Of a stretch of 64,000 bases of DNA, positions 33,770-42,286 are shown piece by piece (positions within the stretch are counted from its first letter, which is position 1; the number at the start of each line of letters is the position of its first letter). A model generated the notes under the pieces. The model worked only from the letters and a program-made list of their open reading frames with translations, was not told where the DNA came from and searched no databases. Source of the DNA: an uncultured Allosphingosinicella sp. (lineage in GTDB: Bacteria; Pseudomonadota; Alphaproteobacteria; Sphingomonadales; Sphingomonadaceae); assembly GCA_934539295.1 (NCBI GenBank), contig CAKTCN010000001.1:101249-165248 (forward strand), given 5' to 3'. The position numbers were made by a program, and so were the translations under genes.

Positions 33770-36508
33770 TCAGGAAACCGGCGGCGCGCCGTAATAATCG
33801 GGCGCGCCGTCCAGCCGCACGTCGATGCGGTCGAGCAGGATACCCGGGTCCAGCGCATGGATGCGGACGACGTGCGCGCCCGCCGCGAGGACCGGCAGGC
33901 GGATGACGCGCACCGCGCTGTTGGACAGGACGTTGCGCTTCCACTCGTCGCTGCGGCCATGCGTCTCGTAGTCGAGTAGCTGGAGCGGGCCGTCGTCGAC
34001 CTGAACCGCGATGCGCTGCCGCGTCTCCGACGTGAGCGGATGAACGGGCAGGGTCACCACCCGAAGCTCGGCATCGGCTTCGGCGCCCGTGTTGAAGCGG
34101 AAGGCGATGGCGGCGCCCGGCTCGGCCGGCTCACGCGAGGGAAGGGTGAGGCGGGAGCGTAAAGCCGTGCCGCGCGAGCCGAGGCCGGGAACAAGCTCCC
34201 AATCGGCACGATCGCCTTCTGCCGCATCTGCGGCCAGCGAGATGATCCGGTTGACCGGCGCGCCTGCCGGCAGCAGCCTTGTCGTCACCTTGATCGGGCG
34301 CGGGCCGCAGCTGAGCGTGCCGCCGTCGATCGGCCCGCGTCCTTCATAGTCCACCCGCACGCGCTGCTCGAACCCGTTGCCGGCATCGAGCCGCCCGCTG
34401 ATGGCGCCGAGCCTGAGACCCTTCTGCCCGCTGATCGACCAGTCGGCCGCTGTTCCGCCGCTATGAACCGTCAGCCAGTGGGTGGCGGGTCGGCCGGTCA
34501 CGAACAGCAGGTCCGACGCGTCGGCCGTGCAGGCGCCGCCTGCGGGCAGCTGCATCTTCGGATAAGCGGGCTCGGCAAAGACCGGCAGGCGGCGCGGGGC
34601 CATGTCCATCATGCCCCGCCATTTGCCGCCGCCCTGTTCGTTATAGGCGGCGGTGTCGGCGACGATCGTCGCATGGGCGGCACGTGCCTGGTCGGCATAG
34701 GCGTTGACGTTGGCGCGGCCCTGGCGCGCATGGAGCGCGGCAAGGTCGAGCTTCAGGTTGCGTTCGTTGATCTTGGACGCGCCGCGCACCGGATAGAGGA
34801 CAAGCTGGAAGAAGGCGTCCTTGCGGTCGGCGGGCATGCGCGCGGCCAATGCCTCGGCGCGTGCCTGCAGGTCGGCATAGCGCGCGATCCGCGCCTGCGC
34901 CTCGTTCCCGCCCGACCGGACATAGTCGCCGATCCGGATCGGGCTGGTCGGCTCGACGGTGCTGAAGCCCATGAATTCGGGCCGTCTTTCCCAGGCGAGG
35001 TCGTAATAGGCGGTCATGAGGTCCGCGACCTCCGCAGCGTCGGCGGCGCCGAACTGCCGCGCCGCCCAGCCTTCCAGATGCGCGCGCGGTGTCTGTGCAA
35101 AGCCGCGCTGGTCGAAGGCGAGGTCGAGGAAATATTGGCTGAGATATTCGGCCGGCTTGATGTCGCCGACATTCACCACCCAGATCCGCCGCGCTCCCAT
35201 CTGCCAGGCACGGTCCATCTGCTCGCGGACGAGCGCAGGATGGGTGGTGCCGAGCCACAGATAATCGTGCGGCCTGCCCCAATAGGAAACGTGGTAATAA
35301 ACGCCGCCGCCGCCGCTGCGCGCCTGTTCACTCGGGGTCGGAAGCTGGCTGATATAGCCGTAATTGTCCTCCGGCCAGACGAGCGTCACGTCGTCCGGCA
35401 CCTTGAGGCCGGTGCCGTATATGTCCAGCACCTCCTTGTAGAGCGTCAGTGCCTGCGGCACCCGATCGGCCGGCTTGCCCTGCGCTCGGGCGAGCAGGTC
35501 GCGCTGGATCGCCATGACCTCGCCCAGCGCCTCGCGCGCCGCTTCGGGCGTGGCGGCGCCCTCCATGCCGGAATCGTGCTTGCCCCTCAGCCCGATCGTA
35601 TAGATGTTCTCATAGGCTTTCACTTCCTCCGCCCGCTCGCGCCAGTAATCGACGAGCGCCTGGCGATTGGTGAAGAAATTGAACTCGCCCCGGGCATCAT
35701 CGTCCCATTCGCGCACATTGTTGCGCATCATGGGTTCGGCATGAGAGGTGCCGACCACGATATCATAGGCCTTTGCCGCCTCGGCATTGCCCGGCACCTG
35801 GTAGAAGGGCCGGGTGCTGTCGTGCATCGCCGGCCAGATCAGATTGGCCTTGAGGCGCCACATCAGCTCGAAGATGCGCCCGTAGGTCCTGGGTCCGATA
35901 TCGGCCACGTCCGGCTCGAACGTCTTCGCCGCCCAGGGCTGCAGCCCCCAATCCTCGTCGTTGAGGAATATCCCGCGATATTGGACCGACGGGGAAGGCG
36001 CGTCCCTGCGTGCGCCGTCGACGGCGAGGCGGCTCACCTTTCGCGGCGCGACGTCGGCCCACCATTCCCAGGCGGATACGCCCAGTTCGCGTGTGAGGTC
36101 GATCACGCCCCATACGGTGCCGCGGCGGTCCGAACCGGCGATGAGCAGATAGGAGAGGCCCGGCCGCCGCCGCGACGCCACCACCACCCGCTCGTAGCGC
36201 TCCCACTGGTCGCGAAGGGTGGAAAGGTCGATCCCCGCCTCGCGCGCCACTGCAGCGGCGATCGGGGAATCGTGCCGTCCCACCACCACGCAAAGCCGGT
36301 CGCACCCGCCAAGGTCCGATGAGACCCGAACGGCCTTGCCGGTCAGGGCATGGAGATCGCGCCCCAGCAATTCGGCGGACAAGCGGATGGTGGGATCATC
36401 TTCATGAACGACCGATGCGACCTGCCGCCCATCGAACAGGATGGCCTGCTTGGCCTTCGCCTCGCCCGCGGCGAGGGCCAGCCCGATCGCCAAGAACTTC
36501 CAGTGCAT
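33770..36508 (-). CDS. Secreted glycoside hydrolase family 115 (xylan alpha-1,2-glucuronidase)
   Basis: 912 residues. Signal peptide about 1-18 (MHWKFLAIGLALAAGEAKA), N-terminal domain with GRDLHALTGKAVRVSSDLGG, then the GH115 barrel: SAWEWWADVAP, YRGIFLNDEDWGLQPWA, RLKANLIWPAMHDSTRPF, VWPEDNYGYISQLP and YYHVSYWGRPHDYLWLG. C-terminal beta-sandwich with closing LDRIDVRLDG. Removes (4-O-methyl)glucuronic acid from polymeric glucuronoxylan. ATG at 36508 is preceded by GGAGA; the ATG 33 bases upstream lacks a signal sequence. Converges with GH2-GH39 and completes a xylan-directed set. Confidence 0.92.
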   Translation of the reverse strand: MHWKFLAIGLALAAGEAKAKQAILFDGRQVASVVHEDDPTIRLSAELLGRDLHALTGKAVRVSSDLGGCDRLCVVVGRHDSPIAAAVAREAGIDLSTLRDQWERYERVVVASRRRPGLSYLLIAGSDRRGTVWGVIDLTRELGVSAWEWWADVAPRKVSRLAVDGARRDAPSPSVQYRGIFLNDEDWGLQPWAAKTFEPDVADIGPRTYGRIFELMWRLKANLIWPAMHDSTRPFYQVPGNAEAAKAYDIVVGTSHAEPMMRNNVREWDDDARGEFNFFTNRQALVDYWRERAEEVKAYENIYTIGLRGKHDSGMEGAATPEAAREALGEVMAIQRDLLARAQGKPADRVPQALTLYKEVLDIYGTGLKVPDDVTLVWPEDNYGYISQLPTPSEQARSGGGGVYYHVSYWGRPHDYLWLGTTHPALVREQMDRAWQMGARRIWVVNVGDIKPAEYLSQYFLDLAFDQRGFAQTPRAHLEGWAARQFGAADAAEVADLMTAYYDLAWERRPEFMGFSTVEPTSPIRIGDYVRSGGNEAQARIARYADLQARAEALAARMPADRKDAFFQLVLYPVRGASKINERNLKLDLAALHARQGRANVNAYADQARAAHATIVADTAAYNEQGGGKWRGMMDMAPRRLPVFAEPAYPKMQLPAGGACTADASDLLFVTGRPATHWLTVHSGGTAADWSISGQKGLRLGAISGRLDAGNGFEQRVRVDYEGRGPIDGGTLSCGPRPIKVTTRLLPAGAPVNRIISLAADAAEGDRADWELVPGLGSRGTALRSRLTLPSREPAEPGAAIAFRFNTGAEADAELRVVTLPVHPLTSETRQRIAVQVDDGPLQLLDYETHGRSDEWKRNVLSNSAVRVIRLPVLAAGAHVVRIHALDPGILLDRIDVRLDGAPDYYGAPPVS

Positions 36509-36594
36509 CCGATCTCCATGACGATTGACCTCGCCCGGCAATCGATAGCGCGGCGGGCGCCCGGGGTGAAGATCGCGCGGCCTGGCGAGGGGAT

Positions 36595-37029
36595 CTAGCT
36601 TGCGTCCTGCGGGGACAGGCGGCGCGGCACGATGCCGGAATCGCGGGCGAACTGGATGCCCATGTGCAGGCTGTCGGCGATGCGGGCCGCTTTCTCGCGC
36701 AGCACGGCGGCCGCCTCCCTGCCGACGACTTCATCGGCGGTTTCGCCCCACATTTCGAGCCAGCGCGAGAAGGCGGCGCGATCGATCCGATCGGCATGGC
36801 GCAGGTGCACGGCCAGCGGCTGCCCCTTGTAGCTACCGGTGCCGAGCAGCACCGAAGACCAGAAGGATTTCAGCCGTTCGAGATGGGTCGGCCAGTCGTC
36901 GATCGCGTTCAGGAAGACCGGGCCGATCATGGGATCCAGCCGGACCCTGGCATAGAAGCGCTCCACGAGCGCACCGATCTGCGCCTCGTCGATCCGTCCG
37001 CCCGTCACCCCTTCATTCCCGTTCGTCAT
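36595..37029 (-). CDS. Group III truncated haemoglobin
   Basis: 144 residues of the 2-on-2 globin fold. RIDEAQIGALVERFYARVRLDPMIGPVF is the A/B/C helix region; FWSSVLLGTGSYKGQPLAVHL and HADRIDRAAFSRWLEMW carry the distal pocket Trp and proximal His region of group III members. Binds haem and handles O2, NO or peroxide-type ligands; the cellular role is not clear. Start at 37029 (MTNGNEGV) follows GGTGGATGG; the longer frame upstream runs into the divergent hydrolase promoter. Confidence 0.88.
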   Translation of the reverse strand: MTNGNEGVTGGRIDEAQIGALVERFYARVRLDPMIGPVFLNAIDDWPTHLERLKSFWSSVLLGTGSYKGQPLAVHLRHADRIDRAAFSRWLEMWGETADEVVGREAAAVLREKAARIADSLHMGIQFARDSGIVPRRLSPQDAS

Positions 37030-37156
37030 CCGCCATCCACCTTGCCGCCGCGATATGGTGTGCCGCGATCCCAACCGCCAGCGACGGGTCTTCGGCTCGG
37101 GCCGTAGATCGTGTATAAGGGCGCTCGTCCCGCAGCATCCATGAATGGAGGCAAGG

Positions 37157-37963
37157 ATGTCCAAGACGATCATGCTGATCCACGGTGCGTGGCTGAATGC
37201 ACGCAGCTGGGAGGGTTTCAAGGCACGATATGAGGCAACGGGTCATATGGTGATCGCACCGGACTGGCCGCTCGACGACCGGACCCCGGCGGAGCTTCGC
37301 CAGCGGCCCGATCCCGCGCTCGCCCGCATCGGCCAGCGCGAGATCGTGAACCATTATGCGCGCATCATCCGCGACCTGCCCGAACAGCCGATCCTGATCG
37401 GCCATTCGCTAGGCGGCGTGATCGTGCAGCATCTGCTCGACCGCGGGCTCGGCGTCGCAGGGGTTGCGATCGACCCGGCACCGACGCCGGGCGTTCCGCT
37501 CGGGCCGCATGCGATCGTGTCGGCGCTGCCGGTGTTCGGCGACCCGTTCAGCTGGCGCAAGCTCAAGACCATGTCGCGGCGCTTCTTCCGCACCCGCTTC
37601 GCGCAGACCGCGCCGGCGGGGGAGAGCGATGCGCTTTACGACCGCTACATCGTGCCGACCGCCGGCCGCGTCTATTGGAACGGAGTGGTGCGCCCGATGA
37701 AGATCAGGTGGGACAATCCGGACCGCGCGCCGCTGCTGCTGATCGGCGGGGGCAAGGACCTGATCGCCGACGCGTCCATGACGCGGGCCATCTACCGCAA
37801 GCAGCGGCGTGCCCCGTCCGCGACCGAGCTCAAGGTCTATGAGGAACGGTCGCACTGGACCTGCCTCGATGCCGGGTGGGAGGAAGTGGCCGACCACGCG
37901 CTGGACTGGGCGGTTCGCCATGCCCGGGCCGCCACGCCGGAGCGGAGCGCGGTTGCCGCCTAG
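37157..37963 (+). CDS. Alpha/beta hydrolase, cytoplasmic
   Basis: 268 residues, no signal peptide. Core motifs: IMLIHGAWLNARSWEG (oxyanion region, 5-20), nucleophile elbow LIGHSLGGVIVQHL (Ser about 86), acid strand LLLIGGGKDLIA and catalytic His in ERSHWTCLD. Resembles the PGAP1/lipase-like and YqiA/'alpha/beta hydrolase 1' groups; substrate unknown. ATG at 37157 is picked because GGAGG (37147-37151) sits 5 bases ahead; an in-frame ATG at 37145 lacks one. Confidence 0.85.
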   Translation: MSKTIMLIHGAWLNARSWEGFKARYEATGHMVIAPDWPLDDRTPAELRQRPDPALARIGQREIVNHYARIIRDLPEQPILIGHSLGGVIVQHLLDRGLGVAGVAIDPAPTPGVPLGPHAIVSALPVFGDPFSWRKLKTMSRRFFRTRFAQTAPAGESDALYDRYIVPTAGRVYWNGVVRPMKIRWDNPDRAPLLLIGGGKDLIADASMTRAIYRKQRRAPSATELKVYEERSHWTCLDAGWEEVADHALDWAVRHARAATPERSAVAA

Positions 37964-38018
37964 CCCGTGGCCGTGTCGGGTAATGCAGCCTTATTGAGGC
38001 ACGCGCCGTTGTGCCGCC

Positions 38019-38576
38019 ATGCTGGTATTCCTCGACCTCGAAGCCTCGTCTCTCGCCAAGGAAGGATATCCGATCGAGGTCGGATGGGTGTTCGAGGACG
38101 GCCGGTCGGAAGGGCATCTGATCCGCCCCGCGCCCGACTGGACCGACTGGGATCCGCGGGCCGAGGCGATCCACCGGATCAGCCGTGCAATGCTGGAGCG
38201 CGACGGCGTGCCGCATGGCGAGGTGGCGGCCCGCATGGTGGAGCAGCTGCACGGCCACGATCTGGTCGCGAGTGCGCCGTCGTGGGACGGCAAGTGGCTG
38301 AGCCGCCTGCTGCGCGCGGCCGGGCTGCCGCGCCACAGCCTGCGGCTGCGCGACAGCGACGATGCCGTGCGCGAAGCGGCGGCGGCGCTGCTTGGCCCTG
38401 CCTTTCCCCACGGCGGGCTGGAGGAGGCGGTCAGCAGCCTGGTCGGCGCGATCGACCGCGAGTCGCCGGCTGCGGCGCCGGCCCACCGCGCGGTTGCGGA
38501 TGCGGAGGGGGAGCGGCAGCTCTGGCTGGCGGTGAGGACGGCGGCAGAGGCGCACGCGGCGGGGGCTCCCCGCTAA
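38019..38576 (+). CDS. DEDD-type 3'-5' exonuclease
   Basis: 185 residues. The four DEDDh positions are visible: FLDLEAS (Asp6/Glu8), SAPSWDGKWL (Asp about 89) and AHRAVADAEGE (His about 154 / Asp about 159). Short RNase T/epsilon-like family enzyme without other domains, probably acting on RNA or DNA 3' ends. The region 38577-38710 downstream shows no gene. Confidence 0.75.
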   Translation: MLVFLDLEASSLAKEGYPIEVGWVFEDGRSEGHLIRPAPDWTDWDPRAEAIHRISRAMLERDGVPHGEVAARMVEQLHGHDLVASAPSWDGKWLSRLLRAAGLPRHSLRLRDSDDAVREAAAALLGPAFPHGGLEEAVSSLVGAIDRESPAAAPAHRAVADAEGERQLWLAVRTAAEAHAAGAPR

Positions 38577-38710
38577 CCTTGGATATAGCTATGTTGTGCG
38601 GGGGTTAGCGCTCGTTTTCGCCGTTCGCGCAATGGGGCGACTCAGTCGGCGGCGGCATATCGGTTTCAACGCAACGGGGCCCGCCTGGCCCGGAACGGGG
38701 AAACTGAACC

Positions 38711-39271
38711 ATGAAGAAGATCGCTCTCGCCGCCATTGCCGCCGCCGCCACGCTGGTTTCGGCCCAGCCCGCCTTTGCGCAGGCTTCGGGCACCGTGCAG
38801 GTCAACGGCACCGTGGCCGCCAAGTGCGCGGCGATCACGCCGATCTCCGGCACGATCGCGCTGGGCGAGCTTGCCAATGCCAACGGCACGATCGAGGGCA
38901 CCTTCGCCGGCAATAGCGGCGGCCTCACCCGCCAGTTCACCGTGCGCTGCACCGGTGCCAACCCGAACCTGTCGGTCAAGGCTTCGCCGCTGGTGAACGC
39001 CGCCGTGACGACGCCGGCTTCGGGCTACACCAACACCGTCCATTACACCGCCACCATGTCGGCCACCAAGGCGGGCGGCGGTTCGACCAGCCTGTCCAAC
39101 CTGTCCAGCAACGCCAATGCGACCACCGGCGCCGTCGGCGACCGCCTGGCCGCGTCGGCCAACAACATCACGCTCGCCATCTCGGCCGGCACCACGGCCG
39201 ACGCCGGCGCGGTGCTCGAGGCCGGCACCTACAGCGGCTCGGTGGCTTTGACCGTATCGCCAGCCGCTTAA
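38711..39271 (+). CDS. Secreted pilin-like/spore-coat-U-like beta-sandwich protein
   Basis: 186 residues with a clear signal peptide (about 1-23, ending AFAQA) and a Gly/Ala/Thr/Asn-rich mature chain of alternating strands: GTVQVNGTVAAKCAAITPI, RQFTVRCTGANPNLSVKASP (two Cys likely disulfide-bonded) and a final GTYSGSVALTVSPAA strand typical of SCPU/DUF4402 fimbrial-type domains. Probably an extracellular or surface protein. Codon use is strongly biased (many GCC, ACC), which suggests high expression. Confidence 0.7.
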   Translation: MKKIALAAIAAAATLVSAQPAFAQASGTVQVNGTVAAKCAAITPISGTIALGELANANGTIEGTFAGNSGGLTRQFTVRCTGANPNLSVKASPLVNAAVTTPASGYTNTVHYTATMSATKAGGGSTSLSNLSSNANATTGAVGDRLAASANNITLAISAGTTADAGAVLEAGTYSGSVALTVSPAA

Positions 39272-39301
39272 TCCCGCCGGACACGGCTCCGGCCTGCCGA
39301 A

Positions 39302-39325
39302 GCGCCTTCCTCCCTCGCAAGGCGC
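39302..39325. terminator. Hairpin after the pilin-like gene
   Basis: GCGCCTT (39302-39308) pairs with AAGGCGC (39319-39325), 30 bases past the stop. No T-run directly after the stem. Confidence 0.35.
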
Positions 39326-39410
39326 CTCACGGCACGGCCGAACCGCACCGCGGAGGTGGAAGGGCGTCGTTCCGAAGGGGACGGCGCTCTTTTCACGTGC
39401 GTGCGGATTG

Positions 39411-39437
39411 TTTCTCGACTTCGCTCGAAACGAACGG
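39411..39437. repeat. Dispersed TCGA-rich repeat unit (family A)
   Basis: TTTCTCGACTTCGCTCGAA followed by ACGAACGG. Related units lie at 40915-40966, 41565-41587, inside the portal gene (47985-48060) and in a tail chaperone gene (56123-56168). All share TCGA-GCTCG cores and an ACGG/AACGG end. Confidence 0.6.
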
Positions 39438-39519
39438 CTTTTTGAGGAAGTGGGAGCGGGAGGAGCGGAGGGTCGACTTGTTGGACATGGGCCTGTAGTC
39501 CGGCCGGCCTTCAGGGAGA

Positions 39520-40908
39520 ATGATCGTGTCGGGGACGGAGCGGGCCGCGTGGGCCGAGGAGGCGCGGGCGACGGTTCGGCTGTCCTATCCGCTGGTGCTG
39601 ACCAACCTGGCGCAGGCGTTGATCCATGCGACGGACGTGGTGCTGCTCGGCTGGGTGGGCGCGTCGACGCTGGCGGCGGGCACCTTGGGCGTCAACATCT
39701 TCACCCCGTTCCTGATCTTCGGCATGGGCCTGATGACCGCGACCGCGCCGATGATCGCGCGCGAGATCGGGCGCAGGGCGTCGAGCGTGCGCGACGTGCG
39801 CAGGACCGTGCGGCAGGCGATGTGGGCGGCGGTGATCGTGTCGCTGATCGGCTGGGCCGTGCTTTGGCATGCCGAGCAATTGCTGGTGCTGCTGGGGCAG
39901 GACCGGAACCTCGCGCGCGAGGCGGCCAAGTTCGTGCGGGCGGTGCAATGGGGCCTGCTGCCGTTCCTGTGGTTCGTGGTGCTGCGATCGTTCGTGTCGG
40001 GGCTGGAGCGGGCGCAATGGGTGCTGGCGATCGGCGCGGCGGCGGTGATCTTCAACGCGGTGGTCAATTACGGGCTGATCTTCGGGCGGCTGGGCCTGCC
40101 GCAGCTGGGGCTGTCGGGGGCGGGGATCGGCAGCGCGCTCACCAACGCGCTGATGTTTCTGGGTCTGGCCGCGGTCGTGGTGCGAGACAGGAGGTTCCGG
40201 CGATACCGGCTGTTCGGCCATTTCTGGCGGCCGGACTGGAAGCGCTTCGCTGACGTGTGGAAGCTCGGCCTGCCGATCGCGGTGACGCTGGCATTGGAAG
40301 TCACCGTGTTCAATGCGGCGGTGTTCCTGATGGGGTGGTTCGGGACGGCGGCGCTGGCCGCACATGCGGTGGCGCTGCAACTGGCGGCGCTGACCTTCAT
40401 GGTGCCGTTGGGGCTGAGCCAGGCGGCGACGGTGCGGGTCGGGCTGGCGGCAGGGCGCGGCGATCCGGCGGGGATCGCGCGGGCCGGGTGGACTGCGTTC
40501 GCGCTCGGCACCGGATTCATGGCACTGACGGGCATCGTGATGGTGGCGATGCCGGACCTGCTGGTCGGCCTGTTCCTCGATCCGGCGGTGCCGGAGAACC
40601 GGCCGGTCATGGCGCTGGCGGTCAGTTTCCTGATGGTCGCGGCCTTGTTCCAGGTGGTGGACGGGGCGCAGGCGGTGGGCGCGGGCATGCTGCGCGGGCT
40701 GCACGACACGACGCTGCCGATGATATTCGCCGCATTCGGTTACTGGGTGGTCGGGATCGGCGTCGGCTGGTGGCTGGCGTTCGAAGCCGGGATGGGCGGC
40801 GTCGGCATCTGGCTGGGCCTGGCGACGGGGCTGGCGGTGGTGTCGGTGCTGATGCTGTGGCGCTGGATGGCGCGGGGGCGGCTGGGGTTGGTGGGGGCGA
40901 AGGCCTGA
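39520..40908 (+). CDS. MATE-family multidrug/Na+ (or H+) antiporter
   Basis: 462 residues with about twelve hydrophobic helices in two pseudo-symmetric halves. MATE marks include LSYPLVLTNLAQALIHATDVVLLG in helix 1, GMGLMTATAPMIAREIG, and in the second half LPIAVTLALEVTVFNAAVFLMG and LGLSQAATVRVGLAAGRGD. NorM-like exporter of cationic compounds in the inner membrane. ATG at 39520 is only 2 bases from the GGGAG; a GTG at 39526 (VSGTERAAW) has better spacing and may be the true start. Confidence 0.92.
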   Translation: MIVSGTERAAWAEEARATVRLSYPLVLTNLAQALIHATDVVLLGWVGASTLAAGTLGVNIFTPFLIFGMGLMTATAPMIAREIGRRASSVRDVRRTVRQAMWAAVIVSLIGWAVLWHAEQLLVLLGQDRNLAREAAKFVRAVQWGLLPFLWFVVLRSFVSGLERAQWVLAIGAAAVIFNAVVNYGLIFGRLGLPQLGLSGAGIGSALTNALMFLGLAAVVVRDRRFRRYRLFGHFWRPDWKRFADVWKLGLPIAVTLALEVTVFNAAVFLMGWFGTAALAAHAVALQLAALTFMVPLGLSQAATVRVGLAAGRGDPAGIARAGWTAFALGTGFMALTGIVMVAMPDLLVGLFLDPAVPENRPVMALAVSFLMVAALFQVVDGAQAVGAGMLRGLHDTTLPMIFAAFGYWVVGIGVGWWLAFEAGMGGVGIWLGLATGLAVVSVLMLWRWMARGRLGLVGAKA

Positions 40909-40914
40909 GCCTGG

Positions 40915-40966
40915 TTTCTCGAACCCTCGACGATGCTCGGGACAGGCTTCGCTCGAGACGGACGGG
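40915..40966. repeat. Dispersed TCGA-rich repeat unit (family A), longer copy
   Basis: TTTCTCGAACCCTCGACGAT continues into a CTTCGCTCGAGACGGACGGG end. It fills the gap between the MATE and lipoprotein stops, so it may also act as a convergent terminator. Confidence 0.55.
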
Positions 40967-40972
40967 TTGGGT

Positions 40973-41488
40973 TTAGCGCAGGCGGGCGAGGACTTCGCTC
41001 GCCGTGAAGACGCCTTCGCCGGAGGGCACTTCGCCCCGGCCGATTTCGATAATGGCGCTGGCTTCCAGGGCTTCGCGGCCGCGGGCGCGGCGGAAGAGGG
41101 CGGGGATGAAGCCGAGCCCCGACGCGGTGTAGAAGCTGCCGTAATTGCGCCAGCTGCCATAGCCGGCGCCGCGGGAGACGCGGACGCGCCCAAGGCGGGT
41201 GTCGATCTCGCGCACCTCGCCCTCCGTCGCCTGCTGCGAGACGCGGAACCAGGTGGCGCCCTGGTCGCGGGTGAGTTCGGCGGCGCGGCGCAGGAGGCCG
41301 TTGCCGACCGCCTCGGCCGACGTGGCGGCATTGCCCGAGAAGACCACGCGGTAGCTGTTGTTGCCGAGCTGGCGTTCGGCATAGCCGCCGCGGCCGGGCG
41401 CGAAGGCTTGGTAGGGGGTGGCGGTGGTGCAGCCGGCGAGGGCCGCGAGCGCGGCGAGGGCGAGCAGGGGGCGAGGCGGCTTGGGCAA
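40973..41488 (-). CDS. CC0125/CC1285-type outer-membrane lipoprotein
   Basis: 171 residues. Lipobox LAALAGC (Cys about 20) after a short hydrophobic signal. Mature part: TPYQAFAPGRGGYAERQLGNNSYRVVFSGNA, CxxxR absent, GLLRRAAELTRDQGATWFRV, which recalls the CC0125/CC1285 lipoprotein family of Caulobacter and sphingomonads (function unknown). It converges with the MATE gene. Confidence 0.72.
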   Translation of the reverse strand: MPKPPRPLLALAALAALAGCTTATPYQAFAPGRGGYAERQLGNNSYRVVFSGNAATSAEAVGNGLLRRAAELTRDQGATWFRVSQQATEGEVREIDTRLGRVRVSRGAGYGSWRNYGSFYTASGLGFIPALFRRARGREALEASAIIEIGRGEVPSGEGVFTASEVLARLR

Positions 41489-41564
41489 CGTGCGATCCTT
41501 CCGGGGGTATAACGTCGCAGTGCGCCTTCAGGTTCAAGAGGAGGCGGCTGCTAAAGGGGCGGAC

Positions 41565-41587
41565 GTCGACAGGCTCAGTCCGAACGG
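41565..41587. repeat. Dispersed TCGA-rich repeat unit (family A), short copy
   Basis: GTCGACAGGCTCAGTC then CGAACGG. Sits between the lipoprotein start and the DUF6456 gene end. Confidence 0.55.
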
Positions 41588-41628
41588 TTTTGGGGAGGGG
41601 TGACTGGATTTTGGACGCCCTTGCGCGC

Positions 41629-41665
41629 CGCACCCCTAGCCCCTCCCGCAAGCGGAAGGGGGATG
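41629..41665. repeat. GC-rich palindromic repeat at the end of the DUF6456 gene
   Basis: CCCCTCCCGC-AAG-CGGAAGGGGG is a near-perfect hairpin of the REP kind frequent in sphingomonad genomes (from memory). On the minus strand it directly follows the DUF6456 stop, so it may end that transcript. Confidence 0.55.
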
Positions 41666-41667
41666 CG

Positions 41668-42147
41668 TCAGCGGATGCGGTAATGGTCGGCGAGGCGGTC
41701 GAGCGCGAGGGTGAGGACGAGGCGGCCGGCGCGGGCGGGCCAGCCGAGCGCCTGCTCGGCATCGCGCATGCCTTCGCCCGCGCAGACGATGCGCCACAGG
41801 ATGTCGGACAGGCCGGGGCCGGCGGCGGCGACGGCTTCGTCGAAGCGGCGGCGGGCGGCGAGCTGCCCGTGGGTGAGATCGGCGATCGCATCGCCCGTGC
41901 CGGAGCGCCCGGCCGATGGCGCCGCGGTCCAGCGCATGGTGACGGACGGGGCGAGCTGGGCACGTTCCCAATCGTCGCGCAGCTGTTCGCCGGCAAGGAA
42001 CTGGCGATCGGTGACGAGGCCGCGGGCCTTGAGCCAGCCCAGGGGCGATTCGGCGAGGTTGACGGTGACCGTGCGCGCGGGGCGCCGTCCGCGGGGCGGA
42101 GGCGCGGCGTCGGGCAGGGCGCGTTCGGTGATGAGGCGGTTCGGCAT
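41668..42147 (-). CDS. DUF6456-type protein, divergent from an XRE regulator
   Basis: 159 residues. A basic N-terminal tail is followed by RTVTVNLAESPLGWLKARGLVTDRQF, AGEQLRDDWERAQLAPSVTMRW and SDILWRIVCAGEGMRDAEQALGWPARAGRLVLTLALDRLADHYR, which is the helical domain I recall as DUF6456. Function is unknown; the ending resembles phage/host replication-control helices. ATG at 42147; the upstream frame overlaps the regulator. Divergent from the XRE gene across 139 bases that contain the palindrome AACCGGTT (42218-42225). Confidence 0.7.
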   Translation of the reverse strand: MPNRLITERALPDAAPPPRGRRPARTVTVNLAESPLGWLKARGLVTDRQFLAGEQLRDDWERAQLAPSVTMRWTAAPSAGRSGTGDAIADLTHGQLAARRRFDEAVAAAGPGLSDILWRIVCAGEGMRDAEQALGWPARAGRLVLTLALDRLADHYRIR

Positions 42148-42217
42148 GGCAAGGCTCCTGAAGTGAATCGTTGAAGCCGGGGCTTGCCATTTTGGATTTG
42201 TTGTAGGAAAGTCGTTT

Positions 42218-42225
42218 AACCGGTT
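42218..42225. promoter_or_regulatory. Candidate operator AACCGGTT in the divergent intergenic region
   Basis: An 8-bp palindrome in an unusually T-rich stretch (42190-42240) between the DUF6456 and XRE starts. A self-regulatory site for the XRE protein is an inference. Confidence 0.25.
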
Positions 42226-42286
42226 TGGTTTTACCTGGTGGCTGCGCGGCGCGGCGATGCGGGCGACGCACGATGGGGATGACAGG

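Noticed and set aside
39511..41382. 623-codon minus-strand frame over the MATE gene
   Set aside because: Low-complexity His/Arg/Pro/Gln runs; no start context; MATE on the other strand is clear.
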